From positions 21,670,001-21,734,000 of the forward strand of contig NW_023503493.1 of NCBI RefSeq assembly GCF_014529535.1: a DNA stretch of 64,000 nt. The letters are read 5' to 3'. A program made the position numbers and the translations under genes. Numbering within the stretch: the first letter of the stretch is position 1; every line of letters starts with the position of its first letter. This DNA comes from Bradysia coprophila (Eukaryota; Arthropoda; Insecta; Diptera; Sciaridae). This document shows positions 24,703-37,076 of this stretch, in pieces. Below the pieces are notes generated by a model. It was not told the origin of the DNA and made no database searches. It worked only from the letters and a program-made list of their open reading frames with translations.

Positions 24703-24889
24703 AGGAAAGTAACTATAGTATTGAAAACTGGTATGAAAAGTGGAGACAAAGTTACCTGCTACAGGTAAGATTTTCAACTCTTTTTTGTCAGTGTATTTAG
24801 TTGCCTTAAGGCGAAAACACATTGTAAATTACTGTCATCACTGAATACACTTTTCATACCAGTTTTCAATACTATAATTACTTTCCTAA
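24703..24889. mobile_element. ~187-bp MITE-like foldback
   Basis: Arms 24703-24741 and 24848-24889 (ATAGTATTGAAAACTGGTAT and its complement) are nearly identical over ~38 bp. The interior is AT-rich with no coding potential. Confidence 0.75.
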
Positions 24890-25821
24890 CGGATTTTGCG
24901 GATTTTTGCGTACAATCGCAGAATGCGTCACCTACAGCGATATCAGTTGTTTTGGAAGAATGTTACTTGCGTCACTTTTATTCTTTTGAGTGTTTTTGAC
25001 TGTTATCAGTTGTTTTGAAAGTTTGGTTTGATTTTATGATCTGTTATTTGGTTGCAATTTATAGATTCTACGATTTCATGCAGACTAATCGTCGATTGTG
25101 CGAATAGTGTTTCATGGAGACTGATCGCAGAATCTGCGAATAGTGTTTGATGGGGACTATCAAAAGTTATTTTTTTCACCATCGGCCGGCGTCTCAGATG
25201 ATTTCGACGAACTCTACTTCCATGGGTAAAAGTGGTCGACACATTAATATCATTCTCACTTTACTTTGTATCAAACAAACTTTGGCACTGTAAAAACATT
25301 TGGAAACATTTTTCTTACAAAGTAATACTCTATTTGGCAGCTTATTCACTGTTTCCTGCTCCGAGACCCTTACTTTGATATACTTGCACAACACTTCAAT
25401 TTACAATCGATTTGCCAAGATATTGCCAAAAATCCGTACCCGACTGCTACTAAAATCTCGCTTAGCGCGTCAAATTTGTCAAAATAAGGTTGTATTTTGA
25501 CTGTGTCAAAACGAAGTTTTTTTGCTAGATAGGGTATTGTCTCGACATTTAGAAGGTCCTCTACCACATATCAAAAGTTTTTTTTGACATGAGATGGCAC
25601 TACCTCATGACATCCTAGCCCTTTACTTCCATGGGTAAAAATTATCACCTCGACTTCCTCTATAAAACATTATATAAATCATTTTTTTTGACCCTCCGCC
25701 GCTTCCGCCGCTTCCGATGCTCTTCTGCAATAACGCGAAAACGAGACAGAAGAGTCAAGAAGATGTGAAGCATCTACTCAGCGTTAAATGTTTATTTATT
25801 TCTATTAAAATACATTCAAAT

Positions 25822-27527
25822 TTATAGTAAGCCACGAAGTTGCGATTCAGCAACCATAGCAATAAGTCCGTCTAAGATCTCCAGTCCATTAGGAATGATT
25901 TGATTAGCTGGCAAAACAAAACCATAAGTTCCTATGAGAGTGGGAAAAATTGATTGAATGATATGCCACAAAATTGAGAATCGGAAAAAGTACCTCGATC
26001 TCTGAATTCGAAAGTGTAGGCTAGCTTGATACCGAATTCGTCATATGCAAAGTCGACACTAGTGCCAGATGTCTCGTCTTTATACGGAAAGAACGAAAGT
26101 TCAGTATGCATTTTAAAATATTAAAGAGCAGACATGTCCTAACGACTTACATAGAACCGTTGATGAAGGGCCGTATCTGTAAGCTGTGCCATCTCGTACA
26201 GCGATTGCTTCGACAGTTTTATTTCCAATTTCGTACTGCGAAGCAAACACCAAGTTTCACAATAACATTATGTTCCACTACAATCAAGACTTACCAAATC
26301 ATCATAATTCTCTACATGTTCACCAGTATGTCCGTATGGGAATAGTAGGTATTGACCGTACGAGTGGAATGATAAGTAGATTTTAATTTCACTCGATAAG
26401 CCTCTTAAGTATTCAGCCAGTTGTTCAGTTTCAGGCTCGGACCACGCTCTCGGTCCAGCAAATGTTTCGGAACAAGGGTTTGATGATGCTCCAATGGCTA
26501 AGATTTCGAAAGATTTTAATTGTTTCTTAAATCAATATCGTTGAAGTCTGGATAATATTACTGTTCCATTGGAAGCCAAAGTTTCGATTAGCATCAGTGC
26601 CGTAACAAATGTGAGCATGAGGATATCTCGTCTTTCTCCACAATCGGTTCTATGTATTAATTAGCATTGATAAACAAAAATTATTGGAGAAGGAAGGAGT
26701 TTTGCATTTACCACTTCGTGACTGTATGCAAATCCATCAACATTGAAAACTGGAACTATGTACCAGTTGATATTCTGTGCCAAATTCTGAATGGCTGGAT
26801 CAGTGGATGTTAACAGTTGATTTAAAAACCATGTTGCCGTAGCCGACGTAATCCACTCGCGAGCGTGTATATTTGCTTCAATGAAAATTGTTGGATTTTC
26901 CTAAGAGATGGACGTAAATTTATTTTTTCTCTAGTCCGTGTACGACCCTAAGCAGGTATTTTGAGATTACCTCATTGTGAGCTAGTTTCACGCCACGAAT
27001 CGTTCGATTTTGGAATGATTCACCAACAACAAAGCTGGTCAATATTTCTGGATAAGTGGCTAATTGAACATCGAGCCATTCATTGATCTCGTCGAGTGTA
27101 TAGTAACTCGTCCAGTCAAATTCAACACTACGGGTTCTAGGATTTTCGTTATCAATCAAGCTAAAATAATAAGAAAAAAAATCCAGTCATCATTACAAGC
27201 ACTTAAAACCCCACATGAGATGTTTGTTCTGATTACGCACGCTTGAACATTATGTATTTTCAAATAATAAGAAATTTTCAGTTCAGTCGCCAATTCTTCA
27301 AAATCAGCAAATTTATGTGGAGGTACCATAAGATCAGCTTCTCTGCCCACATCTGCCAACTTCCAGAATTCAAAACCATCCGAATTTCCATCTAACTTTT
27401 TCAATTCCATCAATTGTTCAACCGTTTCGACATTAAGGCTGTAGACTCGATAGTTATCAAATCTTGCCTTTTCGATTGCAGCAGCAAATGAGCACAAAAG
27501 TGCTAGTCCCAATATTATCGACTTCAT
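25822..27527 (-). CDS. zinc carboxypeptidase A-like (M14A), copy 4
   Basis: Secreted metallocarboxypeptidase proenzyme, inverted relative to copies 1-3. Exons on the minus strand: 27527-27241, 27160-26971, 26900-26712, 26649-26562, 26497-26295, 26235-26151, 26077-25994, 25931-25822, giving 411 residues. The signal peptide is MKSIILGLALLCSFAAA. Zinc ligands are in HAREW and FHSYGQ, substrate-binding residues in WRKTR and DANRNF. The catalytic Tyr is restored across the intron (YETSGTSVDF) and the catalytic Glu is in FEFRD. Position 255 is Val. It keeps the last phase-1 intron shared only with copy 1. The conserved Cys in the C-terminal PNCEE-like motif of copies 1-3 is replaced (PNGLE). Confidence 0.93.
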
Positions 27528-28273
27528 TGCTAGAAATAATAATATTTCTATCAATTTTCTTCTCTGATTCAAATTGTACATTTCAATTTTACTTAAACGT
27601 CCAAACGGATTCGAGCCACGAAAGTGAATGGAAGGTTTTTTTTTGTAAAAATTATATTCTATCGTAATATCAGCAGACACCGGTTATCGAAATCGTGTGT
27701 TACGTTACATTAACTGGGTAAAATTACTTTCCATTATCCGTCTGAAGATAGCACTCGCATAATGGATGTTTTGATTGACAATTATTGCCACTTTGTGTTA
27801 TCAAATAAATAAAACCCAAATCTCAATTAAAAATCCTCTTCGAATTATTTTGATAAAATGGATTTTTTTGAATGTAATACTGAACATACGTTGGGATCTG
27901 ATACTGATTGTTGAATTTTTTCATTTTAGATTTTTATTATATTCCAATAAACGGGTCGAAAGTTCCTGAAAATATAAGATTCTAAAACACACTTCCCGAT
28001 CAAAGATTAGGTCATGACTTGTTCGGGTCTGTTGCCAAAATATGTCTTTTCTATCGATTTTGACGATAACGGGGTCGATTATTTATATGCATAATTCTTA
28101 CGGTGGTATTTTGATTCGCTATAAATACCAAGTCTTCTTCAGTAAGGCTAATCGCAACCGGTGCCATTAGCCACTGTATTATAAAGAGGCTATTGACACC
28201 CGGTGCCATTAGCTAGAGTATTATAAAGAGACTATTGGCACCCGATACCATTAGCCACAGTATTATACTATAT

Positions 28274-28523
28274 GTGCCACCGAGAATTGAAATACGACTC
28301 TTTTCAGCACTCATTTTAGTGTTGTAAAGTGACTTATTTCAGCACCCGTTTGATGTGATATTACAACACTCAAAGCAGTGTTGATATGGAATTTGTATGA
28401 GTTGTTACAGCATTCGTTTGAGAAAATGCAAAGCAATGTGATCGATCAAATTTGAAGAGTGATTGTTTACAATAAAAGTTATGATTTTTTGTGCTCTTGT
28501 CTATTTCAATTCTCGGTTGGCAC
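28274..28523. mobile_element. nested foldback 1 (GTGCCACCGAGAATTGAAATA ends)
   Basis: Termini GTGCCACCGAGAATTGAAAT and ATTTCAATTCTCGGTTGGCAC are inverted repeats of about 21 bp. The interior repeats TTTCAGCACTCATTT-like words in both orientations. Confidence 0.65.
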
Positions 28524-28614
28524 AAAGCATGATGTGTTACACGTATTGTAATGTTGATTTTTTCAGCACTAGACCCAAGTTTTCCTTACGAGCGGAGCGA
28601 CACAACATACTATT

Positions 28615-28740
28615 TCGTCACAAGTGACGAAAAGTAGAATTTTTCAGGACTAGTCTTAAGCTTGTCCTAACGAGGCGAGGCCGATTAGGACAAGCTTAAG
28701 ACGTGTCCTGAAAAAATTCTGCTTTCGTCACGAGTCACGA
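28615..28740. mobile_element. nested foldback 2
   Basis: Arms 28617-28669 and 28686-28738 (TCTTAAGCTTGTCCTAA core, outer GTCACAAGTGACGAAA) pair over about 52 bp with a ~16-bp loop. Confidence 0.75.
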
Positions 28741-28960
28741 ACTACGTTTTCTGTGCCATTTTCTGTGATCATAATGAGACGAAAAACAAAACAAAAACAT
28801 TACAACAATTTCAGCTTTTCTTAGCAATCACTTTTCGATCGTAGGTGCAGTGACGAAATACGTCGAATTATGATTCTAAGGCACAGAAAGAAACTATTGG
28901 CAAACAATATAAAAATTAGATTTAATGCAGCAGCCCGTGTCCTGTGTCCGTAAAAGGTGC

Positions 28961-29147
28961 AGGGGATGTCTTGGGTGATTTGAAAAGCTCTTGATACCCA
29001 GATTACGAAAAAGTCAGTTTTCGAGAAAAGAGAGGGGAAATTTGGAGTGCCGTGCTTTTCTCGAAAACTGACAGGATATCAGCCTGGCACCCGAACTTTT
29101 CGTAATTTGGGTATCAAGAGCTTTTCAGATCACCCAAGACATTCCCC
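28961..29147. mobile_element. nested foldback 3
   Basis: Left arm 28961-29030 is the near-perfect inverse of 29054-29147 (GTCTTGGGTGAT, AAAGCTCTTGATACCCA, CAGTTTTCGAGAAAAG). The right arm carries an extra ~24 bp. Confidence 0.75.
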
Positions 29148-30100
29148 TATATCACCGGGTGCCAATAGTCTCTTTATAATACTGTGGCTAATGGCACCGG
29201 GTGCCAATACTGTCTTTATAATACTGTGGTTAATGACACTGGGTGCGATTATCCAGTATAATAAAGAGACTAATGGCATCCGGAGCCGTTATATTAGTAT
29301 TAGTATTAGTATTATAAAGAGACTATTGGCACATGGTGCTATCGAGCTTGCTGAGTTGGAAAACCTTAGTGCTGTAGCCCGGCTTGACAATGTTGAAAAA
29401 TTAACACAATAATTAAAGACGTCGATCTTGCGAATAAAAGTTATCATATTCGCCATATAGGTGCTAAACAGTTACTTTAAGATTATCAAGACACTTGGAG
29501 ACAACCAAATTTGACGACACTTTTATATAAAAACGACGAAATTTACTGAGACCTATTTGTATTGGGACTAGTTTTCTATCAAGAGCAAAAGTTTCTGCTC
29601 CGTTCAGGACTCCATCTCAACACGTAACTTGTACGATATTGAAAGTCTTCGTCTAACTTCAACAATCAGTGATGGTTGATAAAATTACTGCGTTTGAAAC
29701 GATTTTCTACGAGATTAAATTCATCACCTAACTGAATCCATCCACTGCTTCCCTTCCCTCAGCTCATTTTGAAGGACAATTTCTTTTTACGTGATAAAAA
29801 AGACAGTGTTTAATGAGAGACTCTTACATTGTAAAGAATATCAGAAGTTGGCCAGTCACTTTTTTTGATCATAAATAAAACAAAGGATCTGTTAACCATA
29901 TCGCTGGCGAATAATTTAATAAATTTTTTGTTTGAGATAGTTTTTTGAGGTATTTTTTGTTACACTTAAGCGAATTTGGTTTTGTCATACTATTGCGTTG
30001 TTAGTCAGCGTTGTAATATAACGAACAAAAAAAAAATTACAATTTTCATTTCAACAACGACAAAAAAACAAAAATAAACCGTACCACAGCGACAACCGCT

Positions 30101-33100
30101 CTAAAAATTAAATTTGACCTTCATCAGGTATTTTGCTTGAATCTGACTTGTGTCATAGACAATGTACTCGTTGTACAACAATTGTGAGTCGAATGATAAG
30201 TCATTTACTGGCATTCCAGTGGGAATTTCGCATCCATGATCCATCATAACAGCCTCGTCGGGATTCGGATACGTTTTGCCGCAGCCCTTCACACTATGAA
30301 TGCCCTTTGGTAATTTCTGGATCATTTTTGCTTGTTGCAGTTCCAGACTGTTGCCTAATGCTACTTCACATAGCATCAATAAGCCGGTCGTGTTGTTAAT
30401 GTTCGTGTAGCAGTAGTTTGCCGATTTCGACGACATATCGGCGAAATAAACACCTAGAGAAGACAGAAGCAGAAAATTAGAAATTTTACTGAGCGTAGAG
30501 ACAAACAGACTGTCTCATTAAGCATCGCCTATCCAAATACATACCTTTACCAAACATGTAGCCGGTTACAGGTGCCTCAGGTGGTGCAATTTTCAAACCA
30601 TGCGAAAGAATGCCGACGAAGTTGGTCAGCCTGGATCCGTGCCACAACAGCTTACGATTATGCAGATTAGCGTATGCCTCGTACCGTTCCCGTTCACCTT
30701 GTCTATCGACTTCGAATATCTGCTCCAGATCGATCGTGTAATTTTGGTGGGTGGGAGCATGTGTATTTTGCAAATATTGTTCCAGAATGTTGTACATCGG
30801 ATCTCGTTTATCCATCGGTGTAATTTTATTCTTCAGCTGACTGTATCTCTTATCCAGCGGATTGACATTCTCTTCGTTTCCTTCTTGCATCAGATTATAC
30901 GCAAGTTCCATCTGGATTAATGTATCGAGCATTTCGCGTTTGGTTGAAATCAATTCAATTGTATCGATGACCGGCGGACGTCGCTCGCCAAAATTGTGCG
31001 GAATCAATGTGTAGAATTTATTCGATTCGGAAATGAATTTCGTTCGACCTCCGCCCGCTTTAACAATGTTTGCCAATTCCGACAGCACGGCCATCGCCTT
31101 CAAGCACTGATTGTTGCTGATCTTTCCCAGCGGCATTTTCGTTGTGTCCAAATTGAATTCCAACAATTGCTTCTTCATTTCGGTGACGTCGAAAATCATC
31201 TTAGTTAATTGCTGTACCGATTCGGGTAGTTTGGACGGAATGTTTGACTTGAGATCTTCCAATTTTTTCAGACTTTCATCGTCACCGTAATCCACTTCGA
31301 CTGGATAAAACATGCCCGGCTTTTTTACAAACTTTTTGGCATTGAAATCATTTCCGGTTTTAGTCTTGTACAGTTGACGGAACGCTTTGATTGCGTGCTG
31401 TAGATCCGCACAGTACTTCGTATTGTTGTCTCCGATTGTGGTTCCAATTCTGCCCCACGACGAGAACACATAATAGCTGTAGTTAAGATTGAAATTGAGT
31501 TTCTGTTCCATTGGATGCAGAATAAAGTTCAACAAATCATACCTCCGTTTGTCGTTCGCTTCTAGCAACTGAATTTTGAAATAGGAATTCTTATCCTCCT
31601 GAATATCGGTAAGATTGAGAATAGCAAAGTATTTGGTTCCATCGGAAACGTATACGTGTGTGACTGCATCAAGAAGCGAAGCTGGATCAACGGCTGTCCC
31701 ATCTGTAAAAAAAACAACGGATTTCATTCTCATCTGGTCTGTAGGACAAAAAAAATCTGTTTTGCAACATTGATTGAGACTAATTTTTTAAACTTTGTAT
31801 TTGTCAGAACGATGAAGTACACTGTGTTGATCTAGACCAGTTTTATAAAAAATCAAAGCGTCCACAATCACTACTAAATTGATTAATTCACAGCCACTTT
31901 GGCTAAGTCCTCCTAAAGGATTATTGAACGGAAAAGAAAATAAAAACCGAATGCAAATCACTTACCGACAAGCTTCAATTTCACCGATGTTGGCACCGAT
32001 CTGGTGTACAAACTCTTGGAGACTTTCATGGATGGTTCATTTTGATCGATTCGTGTGAAGGGCTAGAATATCAACCATTTATGAATCAAAAATTCTTCAC
32101 AAAAATATTATCAAACCTACGTCCGATCCCCAATCGCAAATACTGTTCTTTGCAATGTATTCGAGGGTTCCACCCCCTTTTATATCGTCCAAAAAATTTT
32201 CCGTGCAAACTTGAATATTGTTTCTTTGCACCTCTTGCATTCGTTTGCTCATTTTGTCGACTTCAGCTTGTGTTGACAACACAACGGCAGTTTGCGGATG
32301 CAACTTTGTAACTAACTTGCCGCCCATTTTTTCGATGATTGGTTTGAGTTTATCGCGACTCTTCGATAACGTGCCGATAACGACAACTTCCATCAAATAA
32401 AGGGGTGGCTTTGTGTGCTCAACCTTTGGTCTATCAAATTGAAATTTTTAATTGTCGGTTCTATGGGGGACTCCCATTGGGAGTGTATAGAAGACTAAAA
32501 AACCTACAAGTAAACTGCATCCGGATCGTATGTTTTATTGAACGCGGTGCTCGTTGCTTCAACACACTTAATGGCACGGGTTTGTTTCTCCACTTTTCTG
32601 CCGGCGAAATGGCTTTGTAGCCAAGTTGGAATTTGGCATGGGTTGCGTGCCGGTTCTTTGACATTGTATTCGCACTTGGCCCATTCTGAAATTCGACCTG
32701 TGCATGAATATCCATTCTTACTGAATACCAGTTGACCGGAGCATTCTGGACACGGTAATAGAGCCCCGAATGTCAGAATTTCAGCAACCAGGTCCAGTAT
32801 CTACGGGAGAATATTTCAGTTTTTCAATGTTTTCGAAAAAATGTAAGAGACATCACAACGAACCTCGTCCGATTTTTGCGGATTTTTTTGCTTATTCACT
32901 TCTAGAAGTTGAATCCAATTACTCTTTGGTAACTTTGAATGGACAAAGTCGCGATGAGAGTAGAACTCTGTGTTCTGAACAGCAATCAATTTTTCTAGTT
33001 CGTCCACAGATTCTTGCAGTTTCGGTTTCTTAAATTCGGGAATGTCATCAATAGGAGCAGGGCTGTTGATTAAAATCGTTTTATTTTGACAAATTGAACA

Positions 33101-33936
33101 GACGAGACCTTGCTAACGAAAAGGAAAAGTTCCGACGACTTACCTTATCGTTGACAGAACCATCTTTTGGTCATCTTTGGTAAGTTGCGTAAAACCGGGT
33201 AGCTGGTCGCCACTTCCGTACCATCCCAATTCTACCATAAGCTGAAATAGCGATGGTCCTAACACTCAAAACAATAATCGGATTCAGCATGAATTACCTT
33301 GGCAAAGCATTCGAGGTGATGCCACAACGCCTGACCACCAAAATTGATTCCAACTTCCGTTGTGTACACCACTTTCTTGACTCGAACAATCGATTTTGCT
33401 ATCTTTTGGCGACAGCCACAGCAGTTTGCTCTCGCGGATTTCGAATATTCTACTCCGAAATCACGCAATGCCTTGGCTGACATTTTGATGTCATTAGTGC
33501 CGGACTCTTTGCCTCTTTTCTTGGGCAAAACAATCTTTGTGTTGTGCCGAGCTAAATGAAAAATTCCGAAAAATTGAACGACCGCTGAAATGTGGAACTG
33601 TTGTCCTTATGGTTCTAACTTACTTATATAGTCTCGGATTTTCTTTTGATCGGCAAAGCGGAGCTTTTCGAATCCATCTACGTCTCCTTCCGTCGTAAGG
33701 CGTTGTTTTTCAAAAAAACATCGGACGTGGTAGTTGACGGCCTCTTTTTTGTCGTCTTTTCTGGACTGGATTCACAACAAAAAAATAAATAAGACAAAGT
33801 CTTAATAGTCCTGTCAAAACCACATTACCTGAACCATGACGGACAAGAGAACGTTCCCGTTTTCGATGTGAGAGTAACATCCACGGCACGCTTCATTATA
33901 TGCTGCATATCTTGTCTTATAACGTAATCGATTCAT
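30101..33936 (-). CDS. Parp1: poly(ADP-ribose) polymerase 1
   Basis: Nuclear DNA-break sensor that makes poly(ADP-ribose) from NAD+. Exons on the minus strand: 33936-33829, 33765-33624, 33551-33298, 33241-33144, 33062-32864, 32800-32508, 32430-32121, 32062-31966, 31702-31543, 31476-30545, 30453-30101, giving about 981 residues with phases agreeing (fly ~994, human 1014). In order: zinc finger 1 (ACRGC...NYHVRC), zinc finger 2 (CCGC...HHLEC), PADR1/zinc finger 3 (CPEC...C...C), BRCT (residues after VVVIGTLSKS), WGR (SSWGRIGT), helical regulatory domain (KLPESVQQLTKMIFD) and ADP-ribosyl transferase. The catalytic H-Y-E triad is in LLWHGSR, GVYFADMSSKSANYC and LLYNEYIVYD. The intron at 31542-31477 is 66 nt, in frame and stop-free, so it can be missed or retained. 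The junction at 32508/32430 is my choice of donor GTAGGT. Confidence 0.95.
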
Positions 33937-34785
33937 GTTTACGAATTATTTGAAGACGATTACATCAACTAAACAAAAATCAGGTATTTAACAAAGTCCT
34001 AATGCCAATCACGCAACAAAAACGGTATTGTAACTCGGAATAGTAACATTTCCAATTTGTTTTCTCACCAAAAAAATATGACAACGGACATCTACATGTA
34101 CAAATTTTCGCTCGATCAACGTACAAATTTGAATTCCGAATGAAACAAGGTTATGTGAAATGATGATAATAATAGTAGATACACAAAAAGCTATGCGCAC
34201 GCGCTTATCAATGACAACAAAAGAAGAAAAACCGTTTCAGGCTTTGACAGTTTATTTTTGCATGGGAAACCGATTCATTGCAAGGGAGCAGCAAGAGTGG
34301 TTAGTTTGATGTCAATTTTTGAAAATTTAAAGATTGCTAAATGACTTTCGTCTGTTTAAAAAAAGGGTTTTGTGGCATGATGACAGGGCGGCATGGCATG
34401 TCTCCTCACTATTCTCACTTTTCAGACTATTTTTGAGAGGAGTGATAGTGAGTTACTTTTTTCCGCATTTCCTCACTTTTCTCACTATTTCTAACTATTT
34501 CACACGAAAGCGGATAACTTAAGGAAAATTTTCATTACATTTAATACTGAAGTTACAAAATCAGTATCAATCAGTAACTTTAGGATCAAAAATTTCGCCT
34601 GCGGCGCAAAATCTACTCAAAGTTCAAAACATTGGTTCATACAATTCACTTGTGCAGTTTTAGTAGCGATATACACAAGAAGACTGGATTTTTTCGGATG
34701 AACAGGTTTTCGTTATTTCGATTTTTACTAAGCGTATCCTTATCCTTAGACTTTATTGGCTTTTATCAAAATGCTAACATTATAT

Positions 34786-35038
34786 GCACGGCATAGTAAA
34801 ACCAGGCAGGAGCGCTTGATTTAGTAAAATAATTTTTTTAAATCAGCATTTGAACGTGAATACAGTTAAATTTAGTTTAAATTTAGATCGCAGATCGCAG
34901 GTAAAACATTTCCTTGTAAAATAGAATAAAATTAAGAACTGACGTACGTCAGTGTTCATTCGAATTCATTTTCATAATGTATGGATAGGTCCAGCTGACA
35001 TCAGCAAAATGAGCTGTTCCTGCCTGGTTTCATAAAGC
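34786..35038. mobile_element. foldback family G, diverged copy
   Basis: Left end CACGGCATAGTAAAACCAGG, right end CTGTTCCTGCCTGGTTTCAT. Ends and interior (CAGTGTTCATT, GAATTCATTTTCAT) match the neighbouring copy at 35183-35404 in inverted form. Confidence 0.55.
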
Positions 35039-35182
35039 CAAATGTAATAAGTCATTGATCGTTGGTGAGGTGGTCAGCTGGTGGTTGAATATAGGGTACC
35101 AGTTTATTTTTGAAATACATAAGATTAGAGGAAGGAATTTGTTCGTGTAGTGTTCGTTTGATGGCCCTGCCACAATGATACA

Positions 35183-35404
35183 CAATCGTACCACGGCAGA
35201 GTAAAAGTAAACCTGGCAGGAGCGGTTCATTATGGAAACGTCAAATGAGGGACCTAATCCTTTGTATGAAAATGAACTCAAATGAACACTGACATAAGTT
35301 GAAAAATTTAATTCGCAAAAAACATAGGCCTACTAGATTATTCAGGTCCCTAGTCAAACAAGCGCTCCTGCCTGGGTTACTTTTACTCTGCCGTGATCGT
35401 ACAC
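35183..35404. mobile_element. foldback family G, intact copy
   Basis: Arms 35183-35225 and 35360-35402 (CGTACCACGGCAGAGTAAAA and GTTACTTTTACTCTGCCGTG) pair over about 40 bp. The element is ~222 bp with no coding frame. Confidence 0.75.
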
Positions 35405-36159
35405 ATTATATTTTCAATATTTCTCAATTGTTGACAGTTACTTTACACAAAATTTGTAGTTGTGTTAGTGTAATTTCAGCGGCCTCACTTCATTTCAGCC
35501 ATGTTGAATCTGCGATACAAAATTATTCATTCACGAGCCAAAATATTTTTTCGAATATCTTTGATAATTCTTACCAGAAACGCTTCCGATCGCAATATTC
35601 CTTTATTTTGGTTCATTTGTAATTACTGAGGTCTGTCGTCCGTCGCAAACAACAATATCCAATTTATTTATTTCGCAATATTTTTGTTTTGTTTACATTT
35701 TGACATGTGAAGGTTGGTCACACTTGCTCATATTTGGAAAAAGTTGGATCATGACAAGTGGACCGCCAGCAGCTTTCAGTGGGCTTTGAACTTTTGTTTT
35801 TTACACGTTGTCGCACTTACAGTTGTCAAATTCAAGATTTTCATACGAAGGTCACTCAGATTGCTTGGTGAAAAAGGACTCTACATCGCACAAATTCAAT
35901 TTCTTGGCACTATACTTTCTGCAACATAAAAAAAATCAAAACCCACTGAAACACAGTGTTTTCACCTATGTAGTAAACACAAACTTGTCGAGCCAATCTC
36001 ACTCTATAGAATTATGTTTGTCCTAATTTTTAAAGTTGACCTGAACCACTGACCAAACTTCTACCTGATATACAAATTTTAATTCATTCCTTAAAAAATT
36101 AAAAATAACATTTACTTTACTAGGGAGGTAATGTGGCCTTCCCCTCAGGCTGAAGCCAT

Positions 36160-36210
36160 CGAATACAGTAATCCCTGGTACAGTAATCCCTGGTACAGTA
36201 ATCTACTAAT
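36160..36210. repeat. short tandem repeat, TACAGTAATCCCTGG x3
   Basis: A 16-bp unit (TACAGTAATCCCTGGT) is repeated about three times, the last copy degenerate. Confidence 0.7.
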
Positions 36211-36689
36211 TCATTGTATGATATAAAAATGAAAAAGATTGAAATCAGACAGTTTCTTTAGAGGTTTGAAGCCACTGACAAATAATAAATGAAACCGAGT
36301 GGTAAACGGTTTTTTATGCACTAAATGTGTCGATTTTGACTCGAGACCGTAGGGTGACTGATAGGTGTGAGTGATATTACTGTTTTTACACTACAGTCAC
36401 TCGTTTTTAGTCACTTTTTTAATTCAAAATAGTAGTGAATTTACCAACTATTTTCGGAAAAATCGCTCACTTATTCACTCTTTTCGCAAGAAAAATCACA
36501 TGCCGCTCTGGATGGCATCTCACATGTGACAAACTAACAATTTGATGAGCCGTTTTTCTTAATAATGCCAAAGTCACATCTAGGTCACATCTCGCGACAT
36601 TTGAGTATGAACTTTCTAAATGTGAAGTCCGTTTAGTCGTAGGTGCTTTTGTAACGGAGAATGTGTTGTCCTCTTAATAGTACACGGGA

Positions 36690-36812
36690 CGGCCGATTTA
36701 AGACACTTTCGCTTGTAGGCCTCACTTCGCATATACCTGTTTTGGATGATTGATTTTAGGCAATTTCGCGGATTGCCTACATGGGAAAGTACCTAAAATC
36801 AATCGTCCAATA
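36690..36812. repeat. dispersed repeat family M, copy 1
   Basis: ACACTTTCGCTTGTAGGCCT, followed by the palindrome TTGGATGATTGATTTTAGGC ... CCTAAAATCAATCGTCCAA. Related copies lie at about 59095-59190 and 61280-61365 (CACTTTCGCTTGTAAGCCTC, CGCGAAATTGCCT). Confidence 0.55.
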
Positions 36813-37076
36813 CCAGATACTCAAAAAAATTTCCTGTAAAAATTTCCACGAAATGTGGCAAATGTGCCATATCTAGGCCAGGAACAGGGCAAAGGAGGTC
36901 AAAAATATTTTTCTCTTTTATATTTGTGCTAATTTAGGTGTAATTGTATTTCTTATTGTTTTCTTGCGATTAATAAGAAACTAATTTATAGTTACAGACT
37001 TGCCGTATTGTCCTTAACAGGACAATCTTCGCAAGTTCAATTTTCATTTCTTTTAAATATGGGATTGTATCTATCG

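Larger units (their letters stand above)
23714..25821. other. intergenic region rich in small foldbacks
   Basis: No gene supported. It holds foldbacks at 24355-24434, 24445-24520 and 24703-24889, plus a partial copy of the second at about 24608-24665 (AAAAGACTTTTTTAGCG). A two-copy 41-bp direct repeat lies at 25078-25155 (GCGAATAGTGTTT). Open frames here have no domains. Confidence 0.5.
28150..29345. mobile_element. composite element with tandem-repeat ends in inverted orientation
   Basis: The left end (28155-28272) has about three tandem ~42-bp units with GGTGCCATTAGCCA and TATTATAAAGAGACTATTGG. The right end (29155-29335) has about four such units mostly as the reverse complement (AATAGTCTCTTTATAATACT). 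Between them lie three separate foldbacks (28274-28523, 28615-28740, 28961-29147). No transposase frame is visible. It could be one complex foldback element or successive insertions of small elements into each other. Confidence 0.7.
27528..30100. other. intergenic region between carboxypeptidase 4 and PARP1
   Basis: Holds the upstream region of copy 4, the composite repeat element at 28150-29345 and unremarkable AT-rich DNA beside the PARP1 3' end. I see no gene. Confidence 0.5.

Noticed and set aside
30600-31208. Plus-strand open frames opposite PARP1
   Set aside because: Shadow frames of the PARP1 coding exons. The minus strand has clear catalytic-domain homology.
31477-31542. PARP1 WGR insertion read as a genuine extra 22-residue exon segment
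   Set aside because: The borders match donor and acceptor consensus, and removing it restores the usual WGR spacing, so an intron is more likely. It is kept as a finding because retention is possible.
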